Source of the DNA: Pseudomonas veronii
Lineage (GTDB): Bacteria > Pseudomonadota > Gammaproteobacteria > Pseudomonadales > Pseudomonadaceae
DNA length: 64,000 nt
Reading direction: 5' to 3'
Assembly (NCBI RefSeq): GCF_001439695.1
Contig: NZ_JYLL01000013.1
Coordinates: 62,001 to 126,000 of the forward strand
Shown here: positions 1 through 8,636 of the stretch, one piece after another
Layout: the number at the start of each line of letters is the position of its first letter
How positions within the stretch are numbered: the stretch's first letter is position 1
Translations under genes and position numbers: made by a program
Notes under the pieces: generated by a model
What the model saw: the letters and a program-made list of their open reading frames with translations, nothing else
Databases searched by the model: none
What the model was told of the DNA's origin: nothing

Positions 1-2
1 CT

Positions 3-425
3 TCGCGCAACACCATTCCCGGTTTGCTGACCTTCACCGTCGACCTGCGCCATCACCGCGACGCCGACATTGAGGCGATGGAGCAGCAGGTCAGGGCGCG
101 CTTGCAGGCCATCGCGCAGAAGCGCGGCCTGAGCGTCACCATCAGCCCTCACTGGATCAGCCCAGCGACGCCGTTCGACGCCGAATGCGTGGCCTGCGTG
201 CAAGCGGCGGTGGACGCCTTGGGTTACAGCCAGCAGCCCATCGTCAGCGGCGCCGGCCACGATGCCATCCACCTCGCACGCTATTGCCCGACGGCGATGA
301 TCTTCATCCCCTGCGTCGGCGGCCTCAGCCACAACGAAGCCGAAGACGTACTGCCCGAGGATGTGCGCCAGGGCGCCGATGTTTTACTCAACGCCGTGTT
401 GAAACGTGCCGGCCAAGCCAACTGA
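3..425 (+). CDS. Zn-dependent hydrolase, N-carbamoyl-L-amino-acid hydrolase family (3' part only)
   Basis: The gene enters from the left edge; the reading frame is open from base 3, and only the last 140 residues are present of a family usually 410-430 residues long. The visible part holds the end of the dimerisation domain (acidic/basic helix after TFTVDLRH) and the C-terminal catalytic lobe. SGAGHDA and GLSHNEAED are signature blocks of the M20/HyuC-AmaB dinuclear-metal amidohydrolases that split N-carbamoyl amino acids or related ureido acids (purine, pyrimidine or hydantoin breakdown). The HDAC-like gene follows 87 bp downstream on the same strand. The exact substrate cannot be decided from this fragment. 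Confidence 0.85.
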   Translation, partial: SRNTIPGLLTFTVDLRHHRDADIEAMEQQVRARLQAIAQKRGLSVTISPHWISPATPFDAECVACVQAAVDALGYSQQPIVSGAGHDAIHLARYCPTAMIFIPCVGGLSHNEAEDVLPEDVRQGADVLLNAVLKRAGQAN

Positions 426-512
426 CCGCCTCATTCAGGACGACTGAAGACGACCTGCCGGGCCGCAGGCAAGCCAGCGCCCACCGGCAGCGTGTTCACT
501 CAGGAGATTCCC

Positions 513-1538
513 ATGCAAACATTCTTCCACCCCGAACAACTCCTGCATCATCCGCGCAGCTACTACTCCCGTGGCCAGATGCGAACGCCGCAGGAAGTCC
601 CCGAGCGCGCCCGCAACCTGCTGCGGGCCGCGCAAACCCTGGGGTTTGAGATTGTGTCACCCGAGGACCACGGCCTTGAGCCGCTGCTGGCGGTACACGC
701 TGCGCCCTACCTGACCTTCCTTCAGGAGGCTTACCCGCGCTGGAAGGAAATCCCTGAAGAGTGGGGCGACGAAGTCATGTCCAACATCTTCGTGCGTGAA
801 CCCAACGCCCTGCGCGGCATCCTCGCCCAAGCCGCACGCTACCTGGCGGATGGCAGTTGCCCGGTCGGCGAACGGACCTGGCGCTCGGCCTATTGGTCGG
901 CCCAAAGCGCCGTCGCTGCCGCCAAGGCCGTCCTCGATGGCGCGCCCGCCGCCTACGCGCTGTGTCGCCCCCCCGGTCATCACGCGCGCTTCGATGCGGC
1001 GGGCGGCTTCTGCTACATCAACAATGCCGCGGTGGCGGCGCAGGTGTTGCGCGAAGGCTTCCAGCGCGTCGCGGTGCTGGATACCGATATGCATCACGGC
1101 CAAGGCATTCAGGAGATTTTCTACGACCGCGACGACGTGCTCTACGTGTCGATCCACGGCGACCCGACCAACTTCTACCCGGCTGTCGCCGGTTTTGCCG
1201 ACGAGCGCGGCAACGCGGCCGGCGAAGGTTTCAACCTCAACCTGCCGATGCCCCACGGTGCCAGCGAGGCGGTGTTCTTTGAACAGCTCGAACTGGCCCT
1301 CAAGGCGCTGAAGGACTTTTCTGCGGATGTGCTGGTGCTCTCCCTGGGCTTCGATATCTACGAACTGGACCCGCAAAGCAAAGTCGCGGTGACGCGGGAC
1401 GGGTTTGCGCGCTTGGGTGAGCACATCCGCGGCCTGGGGTTGCCCTGTGTGATCGTGCAGGAGGGCGGGTATCACCTGGAGACGTTGGACAGCAATGCGC
1501 AGGCGTTCTTCAGCGGCCCGCAGGCTTGGGCGAAGTAA
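513..1538 (+). CDS. Histone-deacetylase-like amidohydrolase, probable acetylpolyamine amidohydrolase
   Basis: A 341-residue arginase/deacetylase-fold enzyme expected to remove acetyl groups from acetylated polyamines or other small acylated amines in the cytoplasm. Diagnostic pieces are the His dyad in PPGHHA, the zinc ligands in DTDMHHG, a further Asp ligand in GFDIYELDP and the transition-state Tyr in GGYH, so all catalytic residues are present. The ATG at 513 is preferred over an upstream in-frame codon at 492 because it follows CAGGAG at normal spacing and matches the usual N-terminus (a start such as MQTFFHP). Length and the RTPQEVPERA block resemble the AphA/AphB-like Pseudomonas proteins, which act in acetylputrescine/acetylcadaverine use. 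The substrate is inferred. Confidence 0.88.
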   Translation: MQTFFHPEQLLHHPRSYYSRGQMRTPQEVPERARNLLRAAQTLGFEIVSPEDHGLEPLLAVHAAPYLTFLQEAYPRWKEIPEEWGDEVMSNIFVREPNALRGILAQAARYLADGSCPVGERTWRSAYWSAQSAVAAAKAVLDGAPAAYALCRPPGHHARFDAAGGFCYINNAAVAAQVLREGFQRVAVLDTDMHHGQGIQEIFYDRDDVLYVSIHGDPTNFYPAVAGFADERGNAAGEGFNLNLPMPHGASEAVFFEQLELALKALKDFSADVLVLSLGFDIYELDPQSKVAVTRDGFARLGEHIRGLGLPCVIVQEGGYHLETLDSNAQAFFSGPQAWAK

Positions 1539-1608
1539 CCGAGTATCGGTTTTGTGGAGGTGTGATATCTTTGTGCCATCATATGTCGTGACGATCACGG
1601 AGGATGGT

Positions 1609-1740
1609 ATGAAGAAGCTGTTATTGGTCGGGGTTTTGGTGGTGTTGGCGTGTAGCCCGTTTTTTGCCGCAGCGTGTCCGAAGGGGACACATCCGGTCGG
1701 GGGCACGGGGTCGCACCACAAAGGTGGGACTTGTCAGTAG
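1609..1740 (+). CDS. Small secreted protein of 43 residues, unknown function
   Basis: The ATG at 1609 follows a strong GGAGG (about 1600). The first 22 or so residues are a textbook signal peptide (MKK followed by a Leu/Val-rich core ending in FAAA), leaving a mature peptide of about 21 residues with two Cys, two adjacent His, a Lys and many Gly. The first mature residue is Cys, so either signal peptidase I cleavage or, less likely (poor lipobox), lipoprotein processing is possible. No family is recognised. A rho-independent terminator lies about 90 bp downstream. It is convincing as a gene because of the ribosome-binding site and signal peptide together. Confidence 0.7.
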   Translation: MKKLLLVGVLVVLACSPFFAAACPKGTHPVGGTGSHHKGGTCQ

Positions 1741-1829
1741 TCGATGGCTCGACAAGGCGTGTGAAGTCGCGGTTCGAGCGTCAACCCCGTGCGGGTGCGC
1801 TTGAGGGCGGTTAACCGATGCCCGCAGCG

Positions 1830-1865
1830 AAAAGCCTGCTGAACCGAGCGTTCTGCAGGCTTTTT
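1830..1865 (+). terminator. Rho-independent terminator
   Basis: AAAAGCCTGC at 1830-1839 pairs with GCAGGCTTTT at 1855-1864, with an inner GAAC/GTTC pair around the loop CGAGC, and runs into T(5). It is oriented to end transcription of the small gene at 1609-1740 (or a small RNA) before the chemoreceptor. Confidence 0.8.
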
Positions 1866-1982
1866 CGTTTCGGATGGAGAGATCAGGTTCTTTCCCGTGT
1901 AGGGATTTTTCCGCATACGCAAATCTCCCTGTAATCCTGCATGACTGATCGCAGGCGCACGCGGGGAAATGGATGACGTCTC

Positions 1983-2009
1983 TAAAGTCCTGATCCTGGC
2001 GGCCGAAAT
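1983..2009 (+). promoter_or_regulatory. Probable FliA (sigma-28) promoter of the chemoreceptor
   Basis: TAAA at 1983-1986, exactly 15 bp, then GCCGAAAT at 2002-2009. The sigma-28 consensus is TAAA-N15-GCCGATAA, so the match is complete at -35 and 6 of 8 at -10. Its position about 45 bp before the start codon fits flagellar/chemotaxis control. Confidence 0.7.
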
Positions 2010-2052
2010 GCTCTTGTATGACATCTGATCACTAATAAAAGAGCCTCGAAAA

Positions 2053-3678
2053 ATGTCCTTACGTAGCCTGTCCATCGCCCGTCGCGCGGGCCTGGGTTTT
2101 GCCCTGATTGCTTTGCTGGTGGCTGTACTCGGTTTTTTTGCGCTCTCGAACATGGCCAGCATTCGTGAAAGTGCGGTCCAGGTCGAGCGTGGGCTGGTGC
2201 CTAAAATGCGTCTGGTCTCGGATATCCGCGAGATCATGTTGCGCATTCGGACCATCTCTTTGCGCATGGCGCTGGACCCGAACCCGGCAAGCATCCCGCA
2301 ATACCGCAGCCAGATGGACACGCGCAGCCAGGACCTGAGCAAAAAGCTGGCCGACCTCGAGGCCGTGATCGACAGCCCCGAAGTGCGCGCGTTGTATGAG
2401 CAGTTCCAGGTCTCGTTGCGCCAATACCAGCAAGGGCTGACCCGCTCGTTTGCGCTGGCCGACCAGCAACAGGGGGCTGAGCTCAACAAGTTGCTGTTGG
2501 TGGATATGAAAACCGTGGTCGATGGCTCCGGTGCCCAGCTCAACGCATTGGCCGACTACTACAACGCGCAGATCAACCAACAAGGGCAGGCGGCCGAGGC
2601 GCAGTATGGCCGTTCGCGCACGATGGTCTTCGGCTTTGTGCTCCTGGCCGCCTTGAGTACCGTGGCGCTGGCCTGGCTGCTGACACGCAGCATCGTCGGC
2701 CCGCTGAGCCATGCGGTGCGGGCTGCGGAAAACGTCGCCCGTGGCGACCTGACCGAAACGGTGGCGGTGACCGGCGACGACGAAGTGACCCGCCTGCTCG
2801 TGGCGCTGCAGAGTATGCAAGCCAGCCTGCGCGGCACCTTGCAGCTGATTCGCCAGTCGGCCGGGCAGTTGGCGTCGTCGGCTACCGACCTGAACGGCAT
2901 CACCGATCAAAGCAGCCGCAGCCTGCAAAAGCAGACCGCGGAAATCGAGCTGGCCGCCACTGCCGTCAATGAGATGACTTCCGCAGCTGACGAGGTGGCG
3001 CGCAACGCGGTGTCCACCTCCGAGTCCACGCGGGTGTCCAATGAAACGGCGCGCGAAGGCCAGCATCGCGTGGGCGAAACGGTCAGCGCGATTCAAGCCC
3101 TGAGCAGCAACATCGGCGAGACCTCGACCCTGGTGCAACACCTCGCCGAGCAATCGCGGGATATCGGCAAGGTACTCGACGTGATTCGCTCCATCGCCGA
3201 GCAGACCAACCTGCTGGCCCTCAATGCCGCCATCGAAGCGGCGCGGGCCGGGGAGTCCGGACGCGGTTTTGCGGTCGTGGCCGACGAAGTGCGCGCCCTG
3301 GCGCACCGCACCCAGCAATCGACCCTGGAAATCGACCAGATGGTCAGCGCCATGCGCGCGGGTTCCGACCACGCACTGACCTCGATGCAGTCGAGCACCG
3401 CACGCGCCACCGACACCCTGGCGTTGGCGGAAGGCGCCGGCGGCGCCTTGAGCCAGATCACCGATTCCATCGACCAGATTCACCAGCGCAACCTGGTCAT
3501 CGCCAGCGCCGCCGAGGAGCAGGCCCAGGTCGCCAAGGAAGTCGATCGCAACATCGTCAACATTCGCGACTTGTCGGCGCAATCGTCTTCCGGCGCCGGG
3601 CAGATCAACGGCGCGAGCCGGGAACTGGCGCAACTGGCGGTCGCACTGAACGAGGCGGTGGCACGCTTTCAGCTGTAG
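2053..3678 (+). CDS. Methyl-accepting chemotaxis protein
   Basis: A 541-residue inner-membrane chemoreceptor. TM1 is at about 11-31, a helical periplasmic sensor of about 155 residues (four-helix-bundle type) follows, TM2 is at about 190-210, a HAMP linker at about 211-264, and a long cytoplasmic coiled coil reaches to the C-terminus. The hairpin tip that contacts CheA/CheW ([20 protein letters not shown]) lies near 382-401. There is no C-terminal CheR-tethering pentapeptide. The ATG at 2053 has AAAGAG upstream and a sigma-28 promoter further up. The ligand is unknown; small helical-bundle sensors bind compounds such as TCA-cycle acids or amino acids. Confidence 0.95.
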   Translation: MSLRSLSIARRAGLGFALIALLVAVLGFFALSNMASIRESAVQVERGLVPKMRLVSDIREIMLRIRTISLRMALDPNPASIPQYRSQMDTRSQDLSKKLADLEAVIDSPEVRALYEQFQVSLRQYQQGLTRSFALADQQQGAELNKLLLVDMKTVVDGSGAQLNALADYYNAQINQQGQAAEAQYGRSRTMVFGFVLLAALSTVALAWLLTRSIVGPLSHAVRAAENVARGDLTETVAVTGDDEVTRLLVALQSMQASLRGTLQLIRQSAGQLASSATDLNGITDQSSRSLQKQTAEIELAATAVNEMTSAADEVARNAVSTSESTRVSNETAREGQHRVGETVSAIQALSSNIGETSTLVQHLAEQSRDIGKVLDVIRSIAEQTNLLALNAAIEAARAGESGRGFAVVADEVRALAHRTQQSTLEIDQMVSAMRAGSDHALTSMQSSTARATDTLALAEGAGGALSQITDSIDQIHQRNLVIASAAEEQAQVAKEVDRNIVNIRDLSAQSSSGAGQINGASRELAQLAVALNEAVARFQL

Positions 3679-3684
3679 TGAAGT

Positions 3685-3703
3685 GCGCCGCGAGTGGCGG
3701 CGC
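3685..3703. terminator. GC-rich hairpin between convergent genes
   Basis: GCGCCGC at 3685-3691 and GCGGCGC at 3697-3703 form a 7-bp stem with loop GAGTG just after the chemoreceptor stop. There is no T-run, so termination is only a possibility. Confidence 0.35.
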
Positions 3704-3714
3704 GCAGGATGGCG

Positions 3715-3924
3715 CTAATTCAGCGTCGGTTCTTCCACGATCCTGATATTGACCGCTTGCCACTCGCCCCCCGGCCCCCGTTCCAATTCGTAGGTGACGG
3801 TTTGCCCTTCGCGCAGCACCTGACCACCCTGGGCGGTGCTGCTGCGAAAGAAAACGTCCTGTGCATCGTGGGCGGCAGTTTCGCTGCTGATGAAGATTGC
3901 AGTCTGTGGAGTCTTTCTGGACAT
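3715..3924 (-). CDS. Degenerate cold-shock-domain-like small protein
   Basis: A 69-residue protein lying 70 bp downstream of, and on the same strand as, a canonical cold-shock gene. Its second half (DVFF, then GGQVLREGQTVTYELERG and WQAVNI) aligns with the second half of CspA proteins ([24 protein letters not shown]). Its N-terminal part lacks the WFN and KGYGFI nucleic-acid-binding strand (RNP1) and has an RNP2-like DVFF. It may be a divergent OB-fold paralogue whose nucleic-acid face has changed, perhaps a regulator or partner of the true Csp. Several overlapping frames exist here; this one is preferred because of the Csp similarity. Confidence 0.65.
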   Translation of the reverse strand: MSRKTPQTAIFISSETAAHDAQDVFFRSSTAQGGQVLREGQTVTYELERGPGGEWQAVNIRIVEEPTLN

Positions 3925-3994
3925 GGCCGTTCTCCATTTTCAGTGCAATACATGGCCCAGGGTGGGCGGGGTGACGCGGTGAGTCGCAGGCTTA

Positions 3995-4207
3995 TCAGCT
4001 GATCAATTGGACTTTGTCCGCCTGCATGCCTTTTTCCCCTTTTGTCGTTTCGAAGCTGACTTTCTGTCCTTCTTTCAATGATTTGAATCCAATGCCCTCA
4101 ATCGCCCTGAAGTGTACGAACAGGTCAGCCCCGCTATCCGGAGTGATGAACCCATAGCCTTTTTCATCGTTGAACCACTTCACCGTACCGTTCTGTCTGT
4201 CGCTCAT
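3995..4207 (-). CDS. Cold-shock protein, CspA family
   Basis: A complete 70-residue single cold-shock domain. Both RNA-binding motifs are intact: KGYGFI (RNP1) and LFVHF (RNP2), with the conserved GTVKWFN start and LKEGQKVSF strand. Such proteins bind single-stranded RNA and DNA and melt mRNA structure in the cytoplasm. The ATG follows AGAGGA in a long AT-poor leader region (4208-4476), which is typical of csp genes with structured 5' leaders, though no motif could be proven there. The LysR gene is divergent to it, and the degenerate paralogue lies downstream. Confidence 0.95.
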   Translation of the reverse strand: MSDRQNGTVKWFNDEKGYGFITPDSGADLFVHFRAIEGIGFKSLKEGQKVSFETTKGEKGMQADKVQLIS

Positions 4208-4476
4208 TGTTCGTATCCTCTAAACCCTGATGTCCTACTGCGCACCGACGCAGTGCGACATGCTTAATAAAAGCCCCGCGCCAGCCCGTCGTCAACACTG
4301 CGCTAGACCAGCGGTACTGTCATTCCTGACAGGTTCGCAGGCCGTCGAAACGCGCCATACTGCGCAGTTTCATGCTGACAACCTGGCGTATCCGGGCGCC
4401 GGTCCTTACGCACATGGCGCCCCGTCACCTGCCATACGATAATGCCCTCCATCCCGATTCCCACTGGCTTCCTACC

Positions 4477-5379
4477 GTGATCATCAACTTCGACCTCAAC
4501 GACCTCCAAGCCTTTCGCGCCGTAGTAGACAAGGGTAGTTTTCGCGGCGCCGCCGATGCCATCCGGATCTCGCAGCCGGCGCTCAGCCGGCGCATCGAAA
4601 AGCTCGAAACCGCCCTCGACGTGAAGCTGTTCGAGCGCACCACGCGCCGCGTCAGCCTGACCATGGTCGGGCGCGCCTTCCTGCCGCAGGTCGAGCGTAT
4701 CCTCGACGACCTCGACATCGCGCTGATGGGCATCAGCAACGTCGCCTCCACGCGGATGGGCGATGTGACCATCGCGTGTGTGCCGTCCACCGCGTATTAC
4801 TTCATGCCTCACGTGATCTCGGCATTCCACAAGCTCTACCCCAAGATTCGCCTGCGGGTGCTGGATGCCAGTGCCGGCGAGGTGTGCAATGCGGTGGAAA
4901 GCGGCGAGGCGGATTTCGGCGTGAGTTTCAGCGGCAGCCTGGCCGATGAGGTGGAGTTCGAGTTGCTGTTTCAGGAGCGTTATGTGCTGGCCTGCCGCCG
5001 CGATCACCCGCTGGCCGAGCGCGCCAGCGTGAGCTGGGCCGAGGCCTACGAGCATGACTACATCACGGTGGACAAAACCTCGGGCAACCGTTTTCTGCTG
5101 GACCAGGCCCTGCGCGGCGTGCGGGTGAAAAAGCCGAGTATTTGCGAGACGCACCACGTGACCACCATGATCGGCTTGGTCGAGGCGGGGCTGGGTGTGG
5201 CGATGGTGCCGTCGATTGCCATGCCGGGCACTGAACACCCGATCCTGCTGAGTGTGCCGCTGGTGGAACCGCAGGTGATGCGCAATGTGGGCTTGATCAA
5301 GCGCCGCGGGCGGACGTTGCCACCAGCGGCGCTGGAGTTGGAGCGGTTGGTGCGGGAGCTGCCGTTTCGGTCAGCGTGA
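4477..5379 (+). CDS. LysR-type transcriptional regulator
   Basis: A 300-residue LysR protein: winged helix-turn-helix at about 5-65 (SFRGAADAIRISQPALSRRIEKLE) and a periplasmic-binding-like effector domain from about 92. The start is placed at GTG 4477 (VIINFDLNDLQAF) because family homology begins there; upstream in-frame ATGs at 4372 and 4414 add a non-homologous tail, and no strong Shine-Dalgarno favours any of them. Its stop overlaps by 9 bp the end of the convergent binding-protein gene, and that arrangement suggests it controls the adjacent transport pair. Confidence 0.9.
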   Translation: MIINFDLNDLQAFRAVVDKGSFRGAADAIRISQPALSRRIEKLETALDVKLFERTTRRVSLTMVGRAFLPQVERILDDLDIALMGISNVASTRMGDVTIACVPSTAYYFMPHVISAFHKLYPKIRLRVLDASAGEVCNAVESGEADFGVSFSGSLADEVEFELLFQERYVLACRRDHPLAERASVSWAEAYEHDYITVDKTSGNRFLLDQALRGVRVKKPSICETHHVTTMIGLVEAGLGVAMVPSIAMPGTEHPILLSVPLVEPQVMRNVGLIKRRGRTLPPAALELERLVRELPFRSA

Positions 5380-6129
5380 CACCGAGTCCAGGCCGGTGGA
5401 TTGCACCACCGCTTGCGCCTCGGGCGAGGCCAGGTAGTGCAGCAGCGCCCTGGCCTGCGCCGGGTGTTCGGCGTTGACCGGAATACCCGCGGCGAAGCGC
5501 GTCACCGATTGCACGTCTTCAGGGATCTTGCCGACGTAAGTCACCCCCGGCACCGGTAACAGTTCCGCCACCTGCTGCAAGCCCACCTCGTAGTCACCCT
5601 TGGCGACCTGCTCGGCCACGGGGATGCGTTCGATCATGGTGCCCTTGGCCGGCATGCCGAGTTTCTTGAACAGTTCCTTCTCGACATACACGCCGCTGGC
5701 GCTGTCCGAATACGCCACGGACTTGGCCTTGAGCAACACCGCTTTGAGTTCGGCATCGGTGCCGATGGCCGGTTTGGCCGCGCCTGCTTTCACCACCAGG
5801 CCGATTCGCGAATCCGCCAGTTCCACGCGGGACGCTTTGTCGACCTTGCCCTGTTTGATCAGCTCATCCAGGGCGTAGCCGACCATGATCACCACATCCG
5901 CGTGTTCGCCACGGGCCAGGCGGTTGGGAATCGCTTCCGGCGCCTTGCCCATGGACGGGCCGAGGACGGTGTCGAGGGTGTCGCCGCTGCGCTGGGCGTA
6001 TTGCGGGCCCAGCAGCTTGTAGGCAGCGGTGAAGCCACCGGAGGTCATCACCTTGAGTTGTTCGGCCTGGGCCGTCAGTGCCAGGGCACCGAGGGCCAGG
6101 GCCGTCAGGGTTTTCGACAGCGCTTTCAT
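5371..6129 (-). CDS. Periplasmic substrate-binding protein, ModA-like fold
   Basis: A 252-residue secreted protein with a signal peptide of about 22 residues (MKALSK ... ALTAQA). The mature part has the type II binding-protein features of the molybdate/organic-anion group: LKVMTSGGF near the start, [20 protein letters not shown] and a C-terminal [16 protein letters not shown]. The ATG overlaps the stop of the upstream MFS gene as ATGA, so the two are translationally coupled. No ABC permease or ATPase is nearby, which is unusual for this fold. It probably delivers or senses the same organic acid carried by the MFS porter. Confidence 0.85.
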   Translation of the reverse strand: MKALSKTLTALALGALALTAQAEQLKVMTSGGFTAAYKLLGPQYAQRSGDTLDTVLGPSMGKAPEAIPNRLARGEHADVVIMVGYALDELIKQGKVDKASRVELADSRIGLVVKAGAAKPAIGTDAELKAVLLKAKSVAYSDSASGVYVEKELFKKLGMPAKGTMIERIPVAEQVAKGDYEVGLQQVAELLPVPGVTYVGKIPEDVQSVTRFAAGIPVNAEHPAQARALLHYLASPEAQAVVQSTGLDSVSR

Positions 6130-7433
6130 TGCGCCGCCTCTTGCATGACCTGCCCGCGGGTATTGGCACGGTGATACAGCGCGAGGGTCGAGCACAGGGC
6201 GCACAGGGCGGCGAACATCAACCAGTAGGCCGGCGAGGCTTTGTCGTCGGTGACGTGAATGAACCAGGTGGAGATCGCCGGAGTGAAACCGCCGAAGACC
6301 GCAGTCGCCAGGCTATAGGCCAGGGAGAAGCCCGCCACGCGCACTTCCACCGGCATGATTTCGGTCAGCGCCGGGATCATCGCGCCGTTGTACATGCCGT
6401 ACAGGAAGGAGAACCACAGCAGGGTTTCCAGCATATGCGCAAAGCTCGCAGCGTTTACCACGTAGGACAACGCCGGATAAGCCGTGAGCACCGTCAGCGC
6501 GGTCATCGCGACCAGCACCGGTTTGCGCCCGAAGCGGTCGCTCAGGCTGCCGCCGATGGGCAGCCAGACAAAGTTCGAGATCGCCACCAACAGGGTCACC
6601 AGCAACGCATCGGACGTGGTCAGTTGCAGCACGGTCTTGCCGAAGGTCGGCGCGTACACGGTGATCAGGTAGAACGCGGTGGTGGTCATGGCCACCATCA
6701 ACATGCCGCCGATGACCACGGACCAGTTTTTCGCCAGGGTCGCCAGCACTTCACGCATGCTCGGGCGATGTTTGCGGTTGGCGAACTCTTCGGTTTCCTC
6801 AAGGTTGCGCCGCAGCACAAAGATGAACGGAATGATCACGCAACCGACGGCGAACGGAATGCGCCAGCCCCAGTCGGCCACGACCGACGGTTGCATCCAC
6901 ACGTTCAGGCCATAGCCCAGCGCGGCGGCGACCACGATGGAGATCTGTTGGCTGCCCGACTGCCAGCTGGTGTAGAAACCTTTGCGGCCGGGGGTGGCCA
7001 TTTCTGCGAGGTACACCGACACCCCGCCCAGTTCCGCACCGGCCGAGAAGCCTTGCAGCAGACGGCCGAGCAACACCAGCGCCGGAGCCCACAGGCCAAT
7101 GGTGTGATAACCCGGCACCAGCACAATCAGCAGCGTACCGCTGGCCATGATCGACAGCGTCACGATCAACCCTTTGCGCCGCCCCACATCGTCGATGTAG
7201 GCACCCAGGATGACCGCACCCAACGGACGCATCAGGAAGCCCGCGCCGAACACGGCAAAGGTCATCATTAATGACGCAAACTCATTAGCGGCGGGGAAGA
7301 ACGCGGCAGCGATGTAGGTGGCGTAGAAGCCGAACAGGAAGAAGTCGAACTGTTCGAGGAAGTTGCCCGAAGTAACGCGGAAAACCGCACCAATTTTCGA
7401 ACGGGCAGAGTCGGGGCGGGTAGGGCTAGTCAT
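6126..7433 (-). CDS. MFS transporter, metabolite:H+ symporter (citrate/tricarballylate type)
   Basis: A 435-residue 12-TM carrier of the metabolite:H+ symporter branch. Signatures are [15 protein letters not shown] in TM1, the loop 2-3 motif [12 protein letters not shown], and [15 protein letters not shown] in TM4, closest in pattern to citrate-proton and tricarballylate (TcuC-like) symporters of the inner membrane. It is first in a two-gene unit with the binding protein at 5371 (4-bp overlap). The promoter must lie in 7434-7631. The substrate is inferred to be a di- or tricarboxylate. Confidence 0.9.
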   Translation of the reverse strand: MTSPTRPDSARSKIGAVFRVTSGNFLEQFDFFLFGFYATYIAAAFFPAANEFASLMMTFAVFGAGFLMRPLGAVILGAYIDDVGRRKGLIVTLSIMASGTLLIVLVPGYHTIGLWAPALVLLGRLLQGFSAGAELGGVSVYLAEMATPGRKGFYTSWQSGSQQISIVVAAALGYGLNVWMQPSVVADWGWRIPFAVGCVIIPFIFVLRRNLEETEEFANRKHRPSMREVLATLAKNWSVVIGGMLMVAMTTTAFYLITVYAPTFGKTVLQLTTSDALLVTLLVAISNFVWLPIGGSLSDRFGRKPVLVAMTALTVLTAYPALSYVVNAASFAHMLETLLWFSFLYGMYNGAMIPALTEIMPVEVRVAGFSLAYSLATAVFGGFTPAISTWFIHVTDDKASPAYWLMFAALCALCSTLALYHRANTRGQVMQEAAQ

Positions 7434-7631
7434 GCTTTTGTGTCTCCAGCGTTCTTTTTAAAGTGCTTGTTTCGCTTAAGGCCAAGGATAGTGGCTGACA
7501 CATTTAGAAATGATAAGTGAATATTTTTGATCTATTGATGCGTTTTGATTATCAGTGGTCGGTGCAGACCCACGGCGGCGTCCTTGTTCTATGCTTGCAG
7601 GCGTAACCAATTCTTACGGTCGGGGGTGCCT

Positions 7632-7778
7632 ATGACTGACGAACAGAAACAGCGGGACGAACGGGAGCAGGAGCGACGCAGGCGGCAATTGGAGGAAGAA
7701 AAGCCGCAGACCTGGAAGCATCCCGACGACGGCACGGAGCTTTCGGAGCGGGATCGGGAAATTCCGCTGAAACCCTGA
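7632..7778 (+). CDS. Small highly charged hypothetical protein, 48 residues
   Basis: Starts at ATG 7632 after GGGGGTG. Nearly the whole protein is made of Glu, Arg, Lys, Gln and Asp (REQERRRRQLEEEK), predicting a single charged helix, then a Pro/Asp-rich tail ending in IPLKP. No TM segment or known domain is present. Its stop is 10 bp before a perfect 26-bp REP palindrome that may end the message. The function is unknown. Confidence 0.6.
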   Translation: MTDEQKQRDEREQERRRRQLEEEKPQTWKHPDDGTELSERDREIPLKP

Positions 7779-7788
7779 AGCGTGATCG

Positions 7789-7814
7789 GTGGGAGCGGGC
7801 ATGCCCGCTCCCAC
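7789..7814. repeat. REP palindrome, perfect 26 bp
   Basis: GTGGGAGCGGGC followed by its exact reverse complement gives a perfect 26-bp palindrome in a non-coding gap. It belongs to the GTGGGAGCGGGC class of Pseudomonas repetitive extragenic palindromes that recurs at 29020 and 39326-39406. Confidence 0.85.
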
Positions 7815-7851
7815 ATGTGCAACGGGCGTTTCTCGGGAATAGGCAAACTAT

Positions 7852-7880
7852 TTGACATATTTGATTTGTGATCACATATT
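7852..7880 (+). promoter_or_regulatory. Sigma-70 promoter with overlapping palindromic operator for the GntR operon
   Basis: TTGACA at 7852-7857, a 17-bp spacer, then CATATT at 7875-7880. The perfect palindrome TGTGATCACA (7867-7876) covers the end of the spacer and the first -10 bases, a good place for autorepression by the FadR-type GntR protein encoded 34 bp downstream. FadR-family sites have the form GT-n-AC, which fits in outline. Confidence 0.6.
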
Positions 7881-7913
7881 GGAGGCATAAGAACCACAAC
7901 ACAGGTTTGCCTC

Positions 7914-8636
7914 ATGACAGATGGTCCGCTCCTCCTGCCCACCCTGCGCCAGGTGTCTCGCGATACCTTGCAAGACCAGGTCTACCGCCAGATCCGCGAA
8001 GCGTTGATGAGTGGCCGTTTCCAGCCTGGCCAGAAACTCACCATCCGTGGCCTGGCCGAAGCGCTCGGCTCCAGCCCGATGCCGGTGCGCGAAGCCCTGC
8101 AACGCCTCAGCGCCGAAAACGCCTTTGAAGTCACCGAAACCTCGCGTCTGCGGGTCCGCATGATGACGGTCGAGCGCCTGCGCGAAATCCGCGATGCGCG
8201 GGTTGCTCTTGAAGGCTTGCTGGCCGAGAAGGCGGTATTGCTCCTGAAAAAAACCGACCTCGACGAAATCACCGACCTGTGCCAGCAAATGCAGCACGCC
8301 GCCGACGAAGTCGATGTGTCGCGCTACCTATGGACCAACTTCGCCTTCCACCGCCGGATTTACGCAGTGGCCCAGGCCGAGCTGACCATGGCCGCCGTGG
8401 AGAATTTCTGGCTGCACATGGGGCCGTGCTTTGCCCTGGTCGCCCCCGATAAAGCTCACCTGCAACGCTCGATGGAGGCGCATACGCGCATCGTCGAAGC
8501 CCTGGCCGCCCGCGACGGCGCTGGCGCACGGGCGGCGGTGACCGATGACATCATGCAGGCCGCCGATTCCCTGGCGCGCCTGCTCGTCAAGAACGACCGT
8601 TCGCGGTCGTCTGCTTCAGGAGGTAAACGTGCATGA
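7914..8636 (+). CDS. GntR-family transcriptional regulator (FadR/FCD subfamily)
   Basis: A 240-residue repressor-type regulator. The N-terminal winged helix (about 15-82, with GLAEALGSSPMPVREALQRL) binds DNA, and the all-helical FCD domain (about 90-225) binds an effector, often an organic or sugar acid, with metal-ligand-type residues such as D in LWTNFAFHRRIY and H in MEAHTRIVEAL. Its stop overlaps the start of the dehydrogenase gene (ATGA), so it is first in the catabolic operon and probably senses the pathway substrate or an intermediate. A candidate operator-promoter lies at 7852-7880. Confidence 0.93.
   Translation: MTDGPLLLPTLRQVSRDTLQDQVYRQIREALMSGRFQPGQKLTIRGLAEALGSSPMPVREALQRLSAENAFEVTETSRLRVRMMTVERLREIRDARVALEGLLAEKAVLLLKKTDLDEITDLCQQMQHAADEVDVSRYLWTNFAFHRRIYAVAQAELTMAAVENFWLHMGPCFALVAPDKAHLQRSMEAHTRIVEALAARDGAGARAAVTDDIMQAADSLARLLVKNDRSRSSASGGKRA

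Larger units (their letters stand above)
1741..2052. other. 312-bp intergenic region with terminator and sigma-28 promoter
   Basis: No gene is seen here. The left third carries the terminator at 1830-1865; the right part carries the FliA-type promoter at 1983-2009 for the chemoreceptor. The segment 1741-1829 has no convincing open frame and could be the 3' UTR of the small secreted protein or a short RNA ending at the terminator. Confidence 0.5.
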
